A DNA stretch of 64,000 bases from Actinocatenispora thailandica (GCF_016865425.1 NZ_AP023355.1:5888198-5952197), one strand, 5' to 3'. Shown: positions 8,561 through 18,340, counted from the first letter of the stretch. The notes: generated by a model from the sequence alone, not told the origin. Numbers and translations are program-made.

Positions 8561-10576
8561 CTACTCGACGGTGACGGACTTGGCCAGGTTACGGGGCTGG
8601 TCGACGTCGTGGCCGCGGGTGGTGGCGATCTCGGCGGCCAGCACCTGCAGCGGCACCGTCGTCACCAGCGGCGCGAGCAACGTCGGCGTGCGCGGCACGT
8701 ACACCACGTGGTCGGCGTGCGGCGCGACCGCGGTGTCGCCCTCCTCGGCGATCGCGACGACCCGGGCGCCGCGGGCCCGTACCTCCTGGATGTTGGAGAT
8801 CATCTTGTCGTGCAGCACGGCCCGGCCGCGCGGCGACGGCAGTACGCAGATCACCGGGGTTCCGTTGTCGATCAGGGCGATCGGGCCGTGCTTCAGCTCG
8901 CCGGCGGCGAACCCCTCGGCGTGCATGTACGCCAGCTCCTTGAGCTTGAGCGCACCTTCCAGCGCCACCGGGTAGCCGACGTGCCGGCCGATGAACAGCA
9001 CCGACGGCGCGGAACCGAGCGACCGCCCCAGCTCCCGTACCGGCTCCATGATGGCCAGCACCTCGTCCACCTTGGACGGCATGGCCGTCAGCTGCGCGAC
9101 CACCGCGGCGACCTCGTCCGCGTACTTGATGCCGCGCACCTGCGCCAGGTGCAGCCCCACCAGGTAGCACGCCACCAGTTGGGTCAGGAAGGCCTTCGTC
9201 GAGGCGACCGCCACCTCCGGCCCGGCGTGCGTGTAGAGCACCGCGTCGGACTCGCGCGGGATCGTCGAGCCGTTGGTGTTGGAGATCGCGAGCACCCGCG
9301 CCTTCTGCACCTTCGCGTGCCGCAGCGCCATGATGGTGTCCATCGTCTCGCCGGACTGCGAGATCGCCACCACCAGCGTCGAGCGGTCCAGCACCGGATC
9401 GCGGTAGCGGAACTCGCTGGCCAGTTCCACCTCGCACGGGATCCGGGTCCAGTGCTCGATCGCGTACTTCGCGACCAGCCCGGCGTGGTAGGCGGTGCCG
9501 CACGCGACGATGAAGATCTTGTCCACGTCGCGCAGGTCCTGGTCGGACAGCCGCACCTCGTCGAGGGTGATCTCGCCGGCCTCGGTGAGCCGGCCGCGCA
9601 GCGTGTCGGCGACCGCCTTCGGCTGCTCGGCGATCTCCTTGAGCATGAAGTAGTCGTAGCCGCCCTTCTCGGCGGCGCCGGCATCCCAGTCCACGTGGTA
9701 CTGCTGGGTCACCGCGGGGGTGCCCGCGAAGTCGGTCACCTGGTAGCCGTCCGCGGTGATCGCGACGACCTGGTCCTGGCCCAGCTCGACCGCGTCCCGG
9801 GTGTGCTCGATGAACGCCGACACGTCCGAGGCGAGGAAGTACTCGCCGGCCCCGACGCCGACGACCAGCGGCGAGTTGCGGCGCGCGCCGACCACCAACC
9901 CGGGCTCGTCCACCGACACCGCCAGCAGGGTGAAGGCGCCGGTCAGCCGCGCGCAGACGGCCCGCATCGCGGCCACCAACCCGGTGCCGGCGGCACCGTC
10001 TTCGAGCGCCCCGGCGGTACCGTCGTCGAGCGCCCCGGCGCCCACCGGTGCGGCAACCTCGTCGGCGGTGCCCCGGCCGCCGACGGCCGCGCCGCCGGCG
10101 GCCACCGCGGCGGCACCGGCACCCACGCCGGCCGGTACCGCGGTGCGAGCCAGTTCGGCGGCGAGCAGGTGCGCGACGACCTCGCTGTCGGTGTCGCTGG
10201 CGAGCTCGACCCCGGCAGCCTCCAGCTCGTCGCGCAGCCGGGCGAAGTTCTCGATGATGCCGTTGTGGATCACCGCGACCCGGCCGTCCGCGGAGGCGTG
10301 CGGGTGCGCGTTGCGGTCGGTCGGCGCGCCGTGCGTCGCCCACCGGGTGTGCCCGATGCCGCTGACCGCGGCGCGCATCCGGTCGGCCGGTGGCAGCTCG
10401 GCCAGCGCCTTGGTCAGGTTGGTCAGCTTCCCGGCCCGCTTCACCACCCGGACTTCGTCGTCGGCGACGACGGCGACGCCGGCCGAGTCGTACCCCCGGT
10501 ACTCCAGCCGGCGGAGCCCGTCCACGACGACGGTGCACGCCGGCCGCGCTCCCACGTACCCCACGATGCCGCACAT
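8561..10576 (-). CDS. glmS: glutamine-fructose-6-phosphate aminotransferase (isomerizing)
   Basis: It makes glucosamine-6-phosphate from fructose-6-phosphate and glutamine, the first committed step to UDP-GlcNAc and so to peptidoglycan. 671 residues from the ATG at 10576, which begins MCGIVGYVG; Cys2 is the N-terminal nucleophile of the glutaminase domain. Two SIS isomerase domains follow, and the end is the canonical QPRNLAKSVTVE. The family is usually near 610-625 residues. The excess is an Ala/Gly-rich insertion at about residues 145-198 in the glutaminase domain. There is no Shine-Dalgarno sequence; TACCCT lies 6 nt before the ATG. glmM is 2.4 kb away on the same strand. Confidence 0.97.
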   Translation of the reverse strand: MCGIVGYVGARPACTVVVDGLRRLEYRGYDSAGVAVVADDEVRVVKRAGKLTNLTKALAELPPADRMRAAVSGIGHTRWATHGAPTDRNAHPHASADGRVAVIHNGIIENFARLRDELEAAGVELASDTDSEVVAHLLAAELARTAVPAGVGAGAAAVAAGGAAVGGRGTADEVAAPVGAGALDDGTAGALEDGAAGTGLVAAMRAVCARLTGAFTLLAVSVDEPGLVVGARRNSPLVVGVGAGEYFLASDVSAFIEHTRDAVELGQDQVVAITADGYQVTDFAGTPAVTQQYHVDWDAGAAEKGGYDYFMLKEIAEQPKAVADTLRGRLTEAGEITLDEVRLSDQDLRDVDKIFIVACGTAYHAGLVAKYAIEHWTRIPCEVELASEFRYRDPVLDRSTLVVAISQSGETMDTIMALRHAKVQKARVLAISNTNGSTIPRESDAVLYTHAGPEVAVASTKAFLTQLVACYLVGLHLAQVRGIKYADEVAAVVAQLTAMPSKVDEVLAIMEPVRELGRSLGSAPSVLFIGRHVGYPVALEGALKLKELAYMHAEGFAAGELKHGPIALIDNGTPVICVLPSPRGRAVLHDKMISNIQEVRARGARVVAIAEEGDTAVAPHADHVVYVPRTPTLLAPLVTTVPLQVLAAEIATTRGHDVDQPRNLAKSVTVE

Positions 10577-10588
10577 GCCGGCAGGGTA
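10577..10588 (-). promoter_or_regulatory. -10 box TACCCT, probable leaderless promoter of glmS
   Basis: On the minus strand TACCCT (10588-10583) is 6 nt from the glmS ATG. No Shine-Dalgarno sequence and no glmS-ribozyme-like leader is evident in the 163 bp up to the next gene. Confidence 0.5.
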
Positions 10589-10739
10589 GCAGCGAAACGC
10601 GCAGCCTCGATGCGCAGTCCCCGATGTTTCACGCAGCCGATTTGATCGGAAACACCATTCGACACCAAGATGAGCAACAGGCGTCCTCGGTACGAACGCG
10701 TCACAGCGCCGCAGCCGGATCCGTGCCAGACTGCGCGTC

Positions 10740-11027
10740 GTGTACATCCTGCTGCTCGACTACCAGAAGCCGCTGAGCGAGATCGACGCGCTGCTTCCGG
10801 AACACCGCGCCTACCTCGACCGGTACTACGCGGACGGCACGTTCGTCCTGTCCGGGCGGCAGGTGCCGCGGACCGGCGGGGCGATCCTGGCCCGCGGCGT
10901 CGACCGGGCCACGCTGGACAAGATCATCAACGAGGACCCGTTCACCCGGTCCGGCGTGGCGCGCTACCGGGTGGTGGAGGTCGAGCCGACCCGGACCGCC
11001 GCGGGCGTCGACTCCGTCTTCGGCTGA
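10740..11027 (+). CDS. YciI family protein
   Basis: 95 residues, GTG start (GTG TAC ATC CTG). It has the YciI/YCII plan: an opening beta strand MYILLLDY, then LLPEHRAYLDRYYADGTFVLSGRQ with the conserved His in EHRAYL and the G-x-F-x-x-SG core, and RYRVVEVEP near the end. YciI proteins are small ferredoxin-fold proteins, some with enzyme activity; no substrate is assignable. CAGACT 7 nt before the GTG may be a leaderless -10 box. Its last 64 bp overlap the 3' end of the convergent EamA gene. Confidence 0.85.
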   Translation: MYILLLDYQKPLSEIDALLPEHRAYLDRYYADGTFVLSGRQVPRTGGAILARGVDRATLDKIINEDPFTRSGVARYRVVEVEPTRTAAGVDSVFG

Positions 11028-11896
11028 ACCGCCCGTCGCCGCGACACGGTCAGCGCCGACCCGGCGACGATCAGCAGCAGCCCGGCCGCCGCCGACACCG
11101 TGAACGGCTCGTGCAGCGCGAGCGCCCCGTACGCCAGCGAGAACACCGGCGCGAGGTAGGCGACCAGGCTCGCGGTGCCCGCGCCGGAGCGGGTGATCAG
11201 CACGTTGAACAGCAGGAAGCCGCCGGCCGTGCAGGCCACCCCGAGCACCGCGAGCGCGCCGAAGGTGCCCGCGGCCGGCACCGCGCGCGGCAGGCTCACC
11301 GCCGCGACCGGGGCGACCAGTACCGCGGCGACCGCCTGGCCGGCGGCGGTGACCGGCAGCGTCGGCCGACCCGGCAGCAGCAGCCCGAGCAGCAGCGCGC
11401 CGATCGCGTAGCTGGCCGCCGCAAGCGTCACCAGTACCGCGCCGACCGGGTCCGGCGGCCCGGCCGAGCCGAACGGCTGCACCAGTGCCGCCACCCCGGC
11501 GAGCCCCACCCCGACGCCCGCCAGCTGCACCGCGCGCACCCGGGCGCCGCGCACCATCAGCGGGGTCAGCAGTACCAGCCACAGCATCTGGGTGGACACC
11601 AGCAGGCTCGCCGTACCGGTCGCGATCCGGCCCTCGCCGAACGCGATCAGCAGGTACGGCAGCACCATCTCGAACAGCGCGAACAGGGTGATCCGCGGCC
11701 AGTCACCGCGCAGCGCGGCGAACGGCCGCCGGTTCGTCGACCGGGCCAGCGCACCCAGCACCCCGGCACCGATGGCGAGCCGCCCGAACACCACCACCGG
11801 CGCGGACAGGCCGCGCAACGACAGGTCGATGAACAGGTACGAGGCGCCCCAGGTGGCGGACAGCACGAGCAGCAGGAGCAGCGAACGTCGACTCAC
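10964..11896 (-). CDS. EamA/DMT superfamily transporter
   Basis: 310 residues with about ten hydrophobic segments in two EamA repeats, beginning LLLLLVLSATWGASYLFIDLSLRG and repeating near residue 155. This is a drug/metabolite exporter of the inner membrane; the substrate is unknown. The start is the GTG at 11896. The 25-residue hydrophilic tail overlaps the convergent YciI gene by 64 bp. It is divergent from the LysR gene at 11968 with 71 bp between, the classical layout for a regulator and its exporter. Confidence 0.88.
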   Translation of the reverse strand: MSRRSLLLLLVLSATWGASYLFIDLSLRGLSAPVVVFGRLAIGAGVLGALARSTNRRPFAALRGDWPRITLFALFEMVLPYLLIAFGEGRIATGTASLLVSTQMLWLVLLTPLMVRGARVRAVQLAGVGVGLAGVAALVQPFGSAGPPDPVGAVLVTLAAASYAIGALLLGLLLPGRPTLPVTAAGQAVAAVLVAPVAAVSLPRAVPAAGTFGALAVLGVACTAGGFLLFNVLITRSGAGTASLVAYLAPVFSLAYGALALHEPFTVSAAAGLLLIVAGSALTVSRRRAVQPKTESTPAAVRVGSTSTTR

Positions 11897-11955
11897 GGAA
11901 ACTACTGTGCGTCGATTTCCTTGCCAGCAGTAGAGGGGAATTGACGCAGGGGTGT

Positions 11956-11968
11956 TAAGTAGAACTTA
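11956..11968. promoter_or_regulatory. palindrome at the LysR start codon, candidate operator
   Basis: TAAGT-AGA-ACTTA is a perfect inverted repeat whose last A is the A of the LysR ATG. It lies in the 71-bp divergent region. A LysR-type T-N11-A style site overlapping its own gene start would allow autorepression. The operator role is inferred from position and symmetry only. Confidence 0.4.
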
Positions 11969-12870
11969 TGATCGACGTGGCCCGCCTGATGGTCCTGCGT
12001 GCGGCCGCCGCCCGGGGCAGCCTGAGCGCCGCCGCACGCCTGTTGCGAATCACACCGTCGGCCGTATCACAGCAGGTCGCGGCGCTGGAGCGGCAGGTCG
12101 GCGTGCCGCTGGTCGAGCGCCGCACCACCGGCATCACGCTCACCGCGCCGGGCCGCGCGCTGGTGGCCACTGCGGACGTCATCGCCGCCGAGCTGGCGAA
12201 AGCGGAGCGTCACATCGCCGAGATCGCCGAGGGGACCCGCGGCCGGCTCACCGTCGCCACCTTCGCCTCCGCCGGTCAGCGGCTGCTGCCGCAGGCGGTC
12301 AGCGCACTCGCCGCCGACCGCCCGGACGCCGAGGTCACCGTGCTGGAGTACGAGCCGTTCGACGCGGTCCCGCGGCTACGGCGCGGCGACGCCGACCTCG
12401 CCATCGTCTACCACTTCGGCTCGCCCCGGCCGCCGGACGACTGGGGCGTCGGCGAGTCGCTGCGGTACGTGCGGCTGCGCCGGGACCCGGTCCGGGTCGT
12501 GCTGCCCGCCGACCACCCGCTGGCGGGCCGGCGCACCGTGGCCTTCGCCGACCTCGCGGACGAACGCTGGGTGCAGGGCTGGGCCGACGTCGGGGCGCTG
12601 CTCGACCACCACGCCGCGGTCGCCGGCTTCACCCCGCGGGTCGCCTGCTACGCCAGTGACTACCTGTTCATGCAGTCGGTGGTGGCCGCCGGAATGGGCA
12701 TCGCGCTGGTACCTACCGTCGCACTGGCCAACCCGCCGGGCGAGATCGTCGCCCGGCCCCTCGACCCGGAACCGGTCCGGCACGTCGGCGCCGTCTACCC
12801 GATCGGCCGCTGGCACTCCCCGCTCACCGAGGAACTGCTCGCCCGGCTGCGCGCCACCGTCGCCGACTGA
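11968..12870 (+). CDS. LysR-family transcriptional regulator
   Basis: 300 residues. N-terminal helix-turn-helix: LMVLRAAAARGSLSAAARLL, then RITPSAVSQQVAALERQVG and LVERRT with the wing. The effector domain starts near residue 90 (RLTVATFASAGQRLLPQAV). There is no Shine-Dalgarno sequence in front of the ATG, which is preceded directly by the TAAGT/ACTTA palindrome, so translation may be leaderless. It is divergent from the EamA exporter, its probable target. Confidence 0.9.
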   Translation: MIDVARLMVLRAAAARGSLSAAARLLRITPSAVSQQVAALERQVGVPLVERRTTGITLTAPGRALVATADVIAAELAKAERHIAEIAEGTRGRLTVATFASAGQRLLPQAVSALAADRPDAEVTVLEYEPFDAVPRLRRGDADLAIVYHFGSPRPPDDWGVGESLRYVRLRRDPVRVVLPADHPLAGRRTVAFADLADERWVQGWADVGALLDHHAAVAGFTPRVACYASDYLFMQSVVAAGMGIALVPTVALANPPGEIVARPLDPEPVRHVGAVYPIGRWHSPLTEELLARLRATVAD

Positions 12871-12987
12871 CCCGCCGCCACGCCCACCGTCACCGGCCGA
12901 CGCCCGGCCGCGTCCGCGCCGCGGAGCGGGTGTTCTGCTCGTGCCGGAACCGCGCCGCCGGCACGCCGGGCGGCCGCGGCAGGTCGG

Positions 12988-14340
12988 TCAGATCGGGCTG
13001 GCGGCACGGACCGCGGCGGCGATCTTCTCCGCCGTCTCGGCGGCCTGCGGCTGCGTCGCCGCCTCCACCATCACCCGGATCAGCGGCTCGGTACCGGAGG
13101 GGCGAAGCAGCACCCGGCCGCTGTCCCCGAGTTCCCGCTCGGCGCTCGCCACCGAGTCCTGCACGCCGGTGTCCGCGGCGGCCGCCTTGTCCGCCACCCG
13201 CACGTTGAGCAGCACCTGCGGCAGCGGCCGGACCACCGCGGCCAGTTCGGCCAGGCTCGCGCCGGTGGCCGCCATCCGGGCCATCAGCTGCAGCGCGGTC
13301 AGCGTGCCGTCCCCGGTCGTCGCGTGCTGCGGCAGCACCACGTGACCGGACTGCTCGCCGCCCAGCGCCAGGCCGCGGGAACGGAGCAGCTCCAGCACGT
13401 ACCGGTCGCCGACCGCGGTCGTCGCGACCTCGATGCCGTGCTCGCGCATCGCCAGGTGCAGGCCCAGGTTGCTCATCACCGTGACGACCAGCACGTCGTC
13501 GGTCAGCGCGCCGGACTCCCGCATCGCCAGCGCCAGGATGCCCATGATCTGGTCGCCGTCGACGGCCGTACCGTCGGCGGTCACCGCCAGGCAGCGATCG
13601 GCGTCCCCGTCGTGCGCGATGCCCAGGTCGGCGCCGTGCTCGGCGACCGCGGCGATCAGCGAACCGAGGTGGGTGGAGCCGCAGTCGGCGTTGATGTTGA
13701 GCCCGTCCGGCTCGGCGTGGATGGCGATCACCTCGGCCCCGGCCCGGCGGTACGCCTCGGGGCTGACCGCGGAGGCCGCCCCGTTGGCGCAGTCGACGAC
13801 CAGCCGCAGCCCGTCCAGCCGGTGCGGCAGCGCGCCCAGCAGGTGCTCCAGGTACCGATCGGCGCCGGCGGCGTGGTCGACCGCCCGGCCGATCGCACCG
13901 CCTCGCGGCCGGCGCCACCCGTCCGGCGCCGCGACCAGCCGCTCGATGGCGTCCTCGACGTCGTCCGGCAGCTTCTGACCGCCGGCGGCGAACAGCTTGA
14001 TCCCGTTGTCCGGCATCGGGTTGTGGCTCGCCGACAGCACCACCCCGAACGCCGCGCCGGTCTCGGCGACCAGGTGCGCCACCGCCGGCGTCGGCAGCAC
14101 GCCGACCCGCAGCACGTCGGTACCGGCGCTGCACAGCCCGGCGACCACGGCCGCCTCCAGCATGTCGCCGCTGGCCCGGGGATCCCGGCCGACCACGGCG
14201 ACCGGCCGCCGACCGGTCGACTCGTCCGGCTCCGGCGCCAGCACGTGCGCCGCCGACACCGCGACGGCGACCGCCAGCTCCGGTGTCAGCTCCGCGTTGG
14301 CGAGGCCCCGAACCCCGTCGGTACCGAACAGTCGGCCCAT
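12988..14340 (-). CDS. glmM: phosphoglucosamine mutase
   Basis: It converts glucosamine-6-phosphate to glucosamine-1-phosphate, the step after GlmS. 450 residues from the ATG at 14340; GAGG lies 8 nt upstream, and the GTG two codons earlier is too close to it. The start [11 protein letters not shown] is canonical. The catalytic phosphoserine is Ser105 in SASHNP. The metal loop DGDADR and the C-terminal phosphate-binding RPSGTEP are present. It lies downstream of rplM-rpsI, the usual actinobacterial order rplM-rpsI-glmM-glmS, here with other genes inserted before glmS. Confidence 0.97.
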   Translation of the reverse strand: MGRLFGTDGVRGLANAELTPELAVAVAVSAAHVLAPEPDESTGRRPVAVVGRDPRASGDMLEAAVVAGLCSAGTDVLRVGVLPTPAVAHLVAETGAAFGVVLSASHNPMPDNGIKLFAAGGQKLPDDVEDAIERLVAAPDGWRRPRGGAIGRAVDHAAGADRYLEHLLGALPHRLDGLRLVVDCANGAASAVSPEAYRRAGAEVIAIHAEPDGLNINADCGSTHLGSLIAAVAEHGADLGIAHDGDADRCLAVTADGTAVDGDQIMGILALAMRESGALTDDVLVVTVMSNLGLHLAMREHGIEVATTAVGDRYVLELLRSRGLALGGEQSGHVVLPQHATTGDGTLTALQLMARMAATGASLAELAAVVRPLPQVLLNVRVADKAAAADTGVQDSVASAERELGDSGRVLLRPSGTEPLIRVMVEAATQPQAAETAEKIAAAVRAASPI

Positions 14341-14423
14341 GCGCACCGCCTCACGTCGCTCGCGTCGCGGTCACCGGCGTGTCATCGTCCGTTCGACCGC
14401 AGGACATGTTCCCACTACAGCAC

Positions 14424-14456
14424 TTCGGCCGGACACGACACTCGTGCCCGGCCGAA
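14424..14456 (-). terminator. terminator after rpsI
   Basis: TTCGGCCGG (14424-14432) pairs with CCGGCCGAA (14448-14456). The loop contains a further CACGA/TCGTG stem. It lies 36 nt past the rpsI stop and before glmM. Confidence 0.65.
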
Positions 14457-14492
14457 AATGCGGTCCCGGCCGCAGTGGCCGGCGTGCTCGGA

Positions 14493-14942
14493 TCAGCGCT
14501 TGGAGTACTGAGGCGCCTTGCGGGCCTTCTTCAGACCGTACTTCTTGCTCTCCACCGCGCGGTCGTCACGGGTGAGGAAGCCGGCCTTCTTCAGCGCCGG
14601 ACGGTGGTCGGGGTCGACCTCCACCAGCGCGCGGGCGATGGCCAGCCGCAGCGCGCCGGCCTGCCCGGTGATGCCGCCACCCTTCAGGTTGGCGTGCACG
14701 TCGTACGCCTCGAGGCGGTCGGAGGTGACCAGCGGCTCCTTGACGAGCTGCTGGCTGACCTTGCTCGGGAAGTACTCCTCCAGGGAGCGGCCGTTCAGCT
14801 TGAACTGGCCGGTCCCCGGGACCAGGCGGACCCGGACGACGGCTTCCTTGCGGCGACCGACGGTCTGCACCGGACGGTCGGCAGCACGCGGCGTCGGGAT
14901 CGGCTCTTCGGCCACGACGGCGGTTTCGATGGCGCTGGTCAC
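14493..14942 (-). CDS. rpsI: 30S ribosomal protein S9
   Basis: 149 residues. The core starts at [19 protein letters not shown] near residue 27. [21 protein letters not shown] and the basic tail ending QYSKR are diagnostic; the tail contacts P-site tRNA. The first 25 residues are an acidic, Ala/Pro-rich N-terminal extension common in actinobacteria. It forms an operon with rplM, 13 nt upstream. Confidence 0.97.
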   Translation of the reverse strand: MTSAIETAVVAEEPIPTPRAADRPVQTVGRRKEAVVRVRLVPGTGQFKLNGRSLEEYFPSKVSQQLVKEPLVTSDRLEAYDVHANLKGGGITGQAGALRLAIARALVEVDPDHRPALKKAGFLTRDDRAVESKKYGLKKARKAPQYSKR

Positions 14943-14955
14943 GTAATCCCTGCCC

Positions 14956-15399
14956 TTACTGCGCGATCTGGGTGATCTCGAACGGCACCGGCTGCTGGGC
15001 CAGGTGCGGGTGCTCCGGGCCGGCGTAGACCTTGAGCTTCTTCAGCACCTGCCGGCTGAGCTTGTTGTGCGGGAGCATGCCCTTGACGGCCAGCTCGACC
15101 GCGCGCTCGGGCCGGCTGGCCAGCAGGTCGGTGTAGCGGACCTGCTTCAGGCCGCCCGGGTAACCGGAGTGCCGGTACGCGATCTTCTGCTCACGCTTGT
15201 TGCCGGTCAGCGCGACCTTGCCCGCGTTCACGATGATCACGAAGTCGCCCATGTCCATGTGCGGGGCGAACGTCGGCTTGTGCTTGCCGCGCAGCAGTTG
15301 CGCGGTCTGGCTGGCGAGGCGGCCGAGCACGACGTCCGTGGCGTCGATGACGTGCCACTGGCGCGCAATCTCGCCCGGCTTGGGGCTGTACGTACGCAC
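14956..15399 (-). CDS. rplM: 50S ribosomal protein L13
   Basis: 147 residues with the L13 signature [21 protein letters not shown] and [22 protein letters not shown]. It is an early assembly protein of the 50S subunit. It is the first gene of rplM-rpsI. A promoter with a good -35 is found 130 nt upstream, leaving a leader of about 130 nt. Confidence 0.97.
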   Translation of the reverse strand: MRTYSPKPGEIARQWHVIDATDVVLGRLASQTAQLLRGKHKPTFAPHMDMGDFVIIVNAGKVALTGNKREQKIAYRHSGYPGGLKQVRYTDLLASRPERAVELAVKGMLPHNKLSRQVLKKLKVYAGPEHPHLAQQPVPFEITQIAQ

Positions 15400-15533
15400 A
15401 GGTTTACCTTGTCTGTCGTCGGTGTCTCGGGGTGCGGCCGCCTGACGCTATCGACGCCTGCCGCACTGGAGACCGGGCCGGTTGGCCGGGCTGGCGCGGG
15501 CAGACGCGCGGACGGTACACGCAACAGCCCGCA

Positions 15534-15563
15534 ACGATACCCGCCGCGATCCGGCAGGGTCAA
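15534..15563 (-). promoter_or_regulatory. sigma70-type promoter of rplM-rpsI
   Basis: On the minus strand: -35 TTGACC (15563-15558), 18-nt spacer, -10 TATCGT (15539-15534). The predicted start is near 15527. The rest of the 15400-15683 gap holds no gene that I can see. Confidence 0.6.
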
Positions 15564-15683
15564 AGTGGCCCCGGTCAAGCACCAGCCTAGCGCGGTTCAT
15601 GGCTCTGCCGACCGGCTGTAGCCGGCAAAATCCGACTGGTTCGGAATAGTGCGAAAGATCGCTTGTGAGAGCAGTATGCGGCT

Positions 15684-16967
15684 ATGAGTGACATAGCGCC
15701 GTCCGGGCGGCAGCGACTCACCCGGGACCAACGCAGTTCGTTCCTCGCCGCACTGCTCGGCTGGACGATGGACGCCTTCGACTACTTCATCGTCGTCCTG
15801 GTCATCAAGGACATCGCCGACACGTTCAAGGTCTCGCTGGCCGAGACCGCGATCATCACCACGCTCACGCTGGTCATGCGGCCGGTCGGGGCCGCCCTGT
15901 TCGGGCTGTGGGCGGACCGGATCGGCCGGCGGGTGCCGCTGATCGTCTGCGTCTGCTTCTACGCCGTGGTCGGGTTCCTGTGCGCCTTCGCGCCGAACTT
16001 CGCCACCCTGATGGTCCTGCGCCTGCTGTACGGGATCGGGATGGGCGGCGAGTGGGGCCTCGGCGCGGCGCTCGCGATGGAGAAGATCCCCGCCGGCCGG
16101 CGCGGCTTCTTCTCCGGCATCCTGCAGGAGGGCTACTCGTTCGGCTACCTGCTGGCCTCGCTGGCGTTCCTGCTGGTGCACTCGACCCTCGGGCTGAACT
16201 GGCGGTGGATGTTCGCGCTGTCGATCATCCCGGCGCTGATCGCGCTGCTGGTCCGGCTCGGGGTCCGCGAGTCGGAGGTGTGGGAGAAGGCCACCGAGCG
16301 CCGCAGGATGACCAGCACCTCGATCGCGCAGGTGCTGTTCAACTGGAAGACGCTGCGCCGGTTCATCTACCTGGTGCTGCTGATGACCGCGTTCAACTGG
16401 ATGAGCCACGGCACCCAGGACGTGTACCCGACGTTCCTGAAGGAGACCGGGCACGGCGGCATCGGGCTGGACCCGACCACCGCCACCTGGATCGTGGTGC
16501 TCTACAACATCGGCGCGATCGTCGGCGGTACCGTCGCCGGCACGCTGTCCCAGCGGTTCGGCCGGCGGCTGCTGATCGTCTTCTGCGCGGTGCTGGCGCT
16601 GCCGGTCGTACCGCTGTTCGCGCTGTCCACCACGGCCGGGATGCTGTGCCTCGGCTCGTTCCTGATGCAGGTGATGGTGCAGGGTGCCTGGGGCGTGATC
16701 CCGGCACACCTGACCGAGCTGTCGCCGGACGAGATCCGCGGCTTCTACCCCGGCGTCACCTACCAGTTGGGCAACCTGCTGGCGGCGCTCAACCTGCCGA
16801 TCCAGGCGGCGCTCGCGGAACGGCACGGCTACCCGTTCGCGCTGACCGCGACGATCGTGCCGGTCCTGGTCGCGGTCATCGTGCTCAGCGCGATCGGCAA
16901 GGAACGCCGCGGCATCCGGTTCGGCACCTCGGACACCTCGGCGGTCGCCGCCAAGGTCGGCACCTGA
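15684..16967 (+). CDS. MFS transporter, sialate/organic-acid symporter type
   Basis: 427 residues with 12 predicted membrane segments. MFS motifs: D-x-F-D-Y in [20 protein letters not shown] (helix 1), LWADRIGRR in loop 2-3, [11 protein letters not shown] in helix 4 and QRFGRR in loop 8-9. The pattern matches the metabolite:H+ symporter group that carries sialic acid, lactate or aromatic acids. It is divergent from rplM. No catabolic genes adjoin it, so the substrate is open. No clear Shine-Dalgarno sequence. Confidence 0.88.
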   Translation: MSDIAPSGRQRLTRDQRSSFLAALLGWTMDAFDYFIVVLVIKDIADTFKVSLAETAIITTLTLVMRPVGAALFGLWADRIGRRVPLIVCVCFYAVVGFLCAFAPNFATLMVLRLLYGIGMGGEWGLGAALAMEKIPAGRRGFFSGILQEGYSFGYLLASLAFLLVHSTLGLNWRWMFALSIIPALIALLVRLGVRESEVWEKATERRRMTSTSIAQVLFNWKTLRRFIYLVLLMTAFNWMSHGTQDVYPTFLKETGHGGIGLDPTTATWIVVLYNIGAIVGGTVAGTLSQRFGRRLLIVFCAVLALPVVPLFALSTTAGMLCLGSFLMQVMVQGAWGVIPAHLTELSPDEIRGFYPGVTYQLGNLLAALNLPIQAALAERHGYPFALTATIVPVLVAVIVLSAIGKERRGIRFGTSDTSAVAAKVGT

Positions 16968-16992
16968 CCCCGCCCGCCCCACCCCGCCCCCG

Positions 16993-17061
16993 CCGCGTTG
17001 ATCATGGTGTTGTCTCGCTCGGTATGCGCTTACCAAGCAGACAACGCCATGATCAACGCGG
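16993..17061. terminator. long inverted repeat between convergent genes (bidirectional terminator)
   Basis: A 23-nt left arm (16993-17015) pairs with the right arm 17039-17061 with one mismatch, around a 23-nt loop. GC-rich flanks extend it. It sits between the ends of the MFS gene and the convergent AAA+ gene. It is long for a simple terminator and may be a member of a dispersed repeat family carrying GTTGATCATGG. Confidence 0.7.
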
Positions 17062-17096
17062 GGCTGGGGCGGGATCGGCGACGGGTGGGATGCCGA

Positions 17097-18227
17097 TCAG
17101 AGGTAGAAGCCGCCGGCCGGCCGGGCGGTACGGGCCGCGGGGACCGCGCCGCCGCCGTCGCGCAGCGCGAACAGCTCCGCCAGGGTGGCGCCGGTACCGG
17201 CGAGCGGGCCGGGGTCGCCGAGCCACCGGGCCGCCTCCTCGTGCGGCAGCGCGCCGATCTCCAGGTGCGCCAGGCACCGGCCCGGCCGGGTGACCGCCGG
17301 GTGCAGCCGGGTCAGGTCCTCGTTCGTGGTGATCGCCACCAGCACCCGGCGGGACTGGCCGAGCAGCCCGTCGGTGAGGTTGAGCAGCCGGGCCAGCGCC
17401 TGCCCGCTGGCCCGCTTCGCGTCGCCGCGGATCAGCTCGTCGCAGTCCTCCAGCAGCAGCAGCCGCCAGCGGCCGTCGTCGTCGTCCTCGTCGTCGCCGA
17501 GCACCACGTCCATCAGGTAGCCGGGGTCGGCGAAGAGGTGCTCCGGGTCGAGCACGCAGTCGACCTGGCACCAGTCGTGCCAGGCCCGGGCCAGCGAGCG
17601 CAGCGCGGTCGTCTTGCCGGTCCCCGGCTCGCCGTGCAGCAACAGCAGCCGGCCCGCGGTCGGCCGCGGCCGGAACGCCATCACCCGGTCCAGGTCGGCA
17701 CCGACGCTGGCGGCGTAGTTGCCGCGGATCTCCGCCCAGTCCGGGGCGTCCACCGCGCGCACCGTGCGGTAGCCGCCGCGGCGCGCCGAGTGGTACCAGA
17801 AGCCGAGTTCGACCTCGCTGTCCGCGGACTCCAGCACCGGGGTCGCGGCGTCCGCCACGGCCTCGGCGAGAATCCGCCGGGCCAGCTCGTCGCTGGTCGC
17901 GGTGACGGTCACCTCACCGCCGCCGCCCCGCCACCGCACCGCGCGCAGCGTCCAGCCCTCGCCGGTGGCCAGCAGCGCCTCGCGGCGGTCACCGGACGCC
18001 TGCCGTACCGGCACGGCGCCGGCCGGCAGCAGCGTCGCCTCCGGCCGTACGTGGTCGAGCCGGGCGGTGCGGGCCCACGGCTGGGCGCCGTCGGCGAACG
18101 GGGACAGCGACAGCGCGTCGACCACGTCGTAGGTGGTGTCGGCGTCGTCCATGTGCACGACGATGGGCAGGGTGCGGACCGGGTCGCTGGCGGCAGCGGG
18201 CACGGTCAGCTCACGGGGGGCGCTCAC
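17097..18227 (-). CDS. AAA+ ATPase with DUF5925-type N-terminal domain
   Basis: 376 residues, GTG start. An N-terminal domain (1-185; DVVDALSLSPF, FWYHSARRGGYRTV) is followed by a AAA+ module: Walker A HGEPGTGKTTALRSLA (199-213), Walker B RLLLLEDCDELI, sensor-1 ITTNEDL and arginine region RPGRCLAHLEIG. The C-terminus ends PAGGFYL, as in the neighbour at 18341. The two genes are tandem paralogs with the same order of motifs. Such proteins resemble CbbX/proteasome-like remodelling ATPases in the ATPase core. Target unknown. Confidence 0.85.
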   Translation of the reverse strand: MSAPRELTVPAAASDPVRTLPIVVHMDDADTTYDVVDALSLSPFADGAQPWARTARLDHVRPEATLLPAGAVPVRQASGDRREALLATGEGWTLRAVRWRGGGGEVTVTATSDELARRILAEAVADAATPVLESADSEVELGFWYHSARRGGYRTVRAVDAPDWAEIRGNYAASVGADLDRVMAFRPRPTAGRLLLLHGEPGTGKTTALRSLARAWHDWCQVDCVLDPEHLFADPGYLMDVVLGDDEDDDDGRWRLLLLEDCDELIRGDAKRASGQALARLLNLTDGLLGQSRRVLVAITTNEDLTRLHPAVTRPGRCLAHLEIGALPHEEAARWLGDPGPLAGTGATLAELFALRDGGGAVPAARTARPAGGFYL

Positions 18228-18340
18228 TCTTCGATGGTGTCCCGTTACAGCGACCCGCGGACAGTGAGAAGACCCACCTCTGAGCTGGAGAAACAGCCCA
18301 ACTCGGGCAACCGAACCGGGCGACGCGCGCAGCGCGGGTG

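Noticed and set aside
8561-10739. glmS ribozyme upstream of glmS
   Set aside because: The start is probably leaderless and no ribozyme-like structure is evident in the upstream gap.
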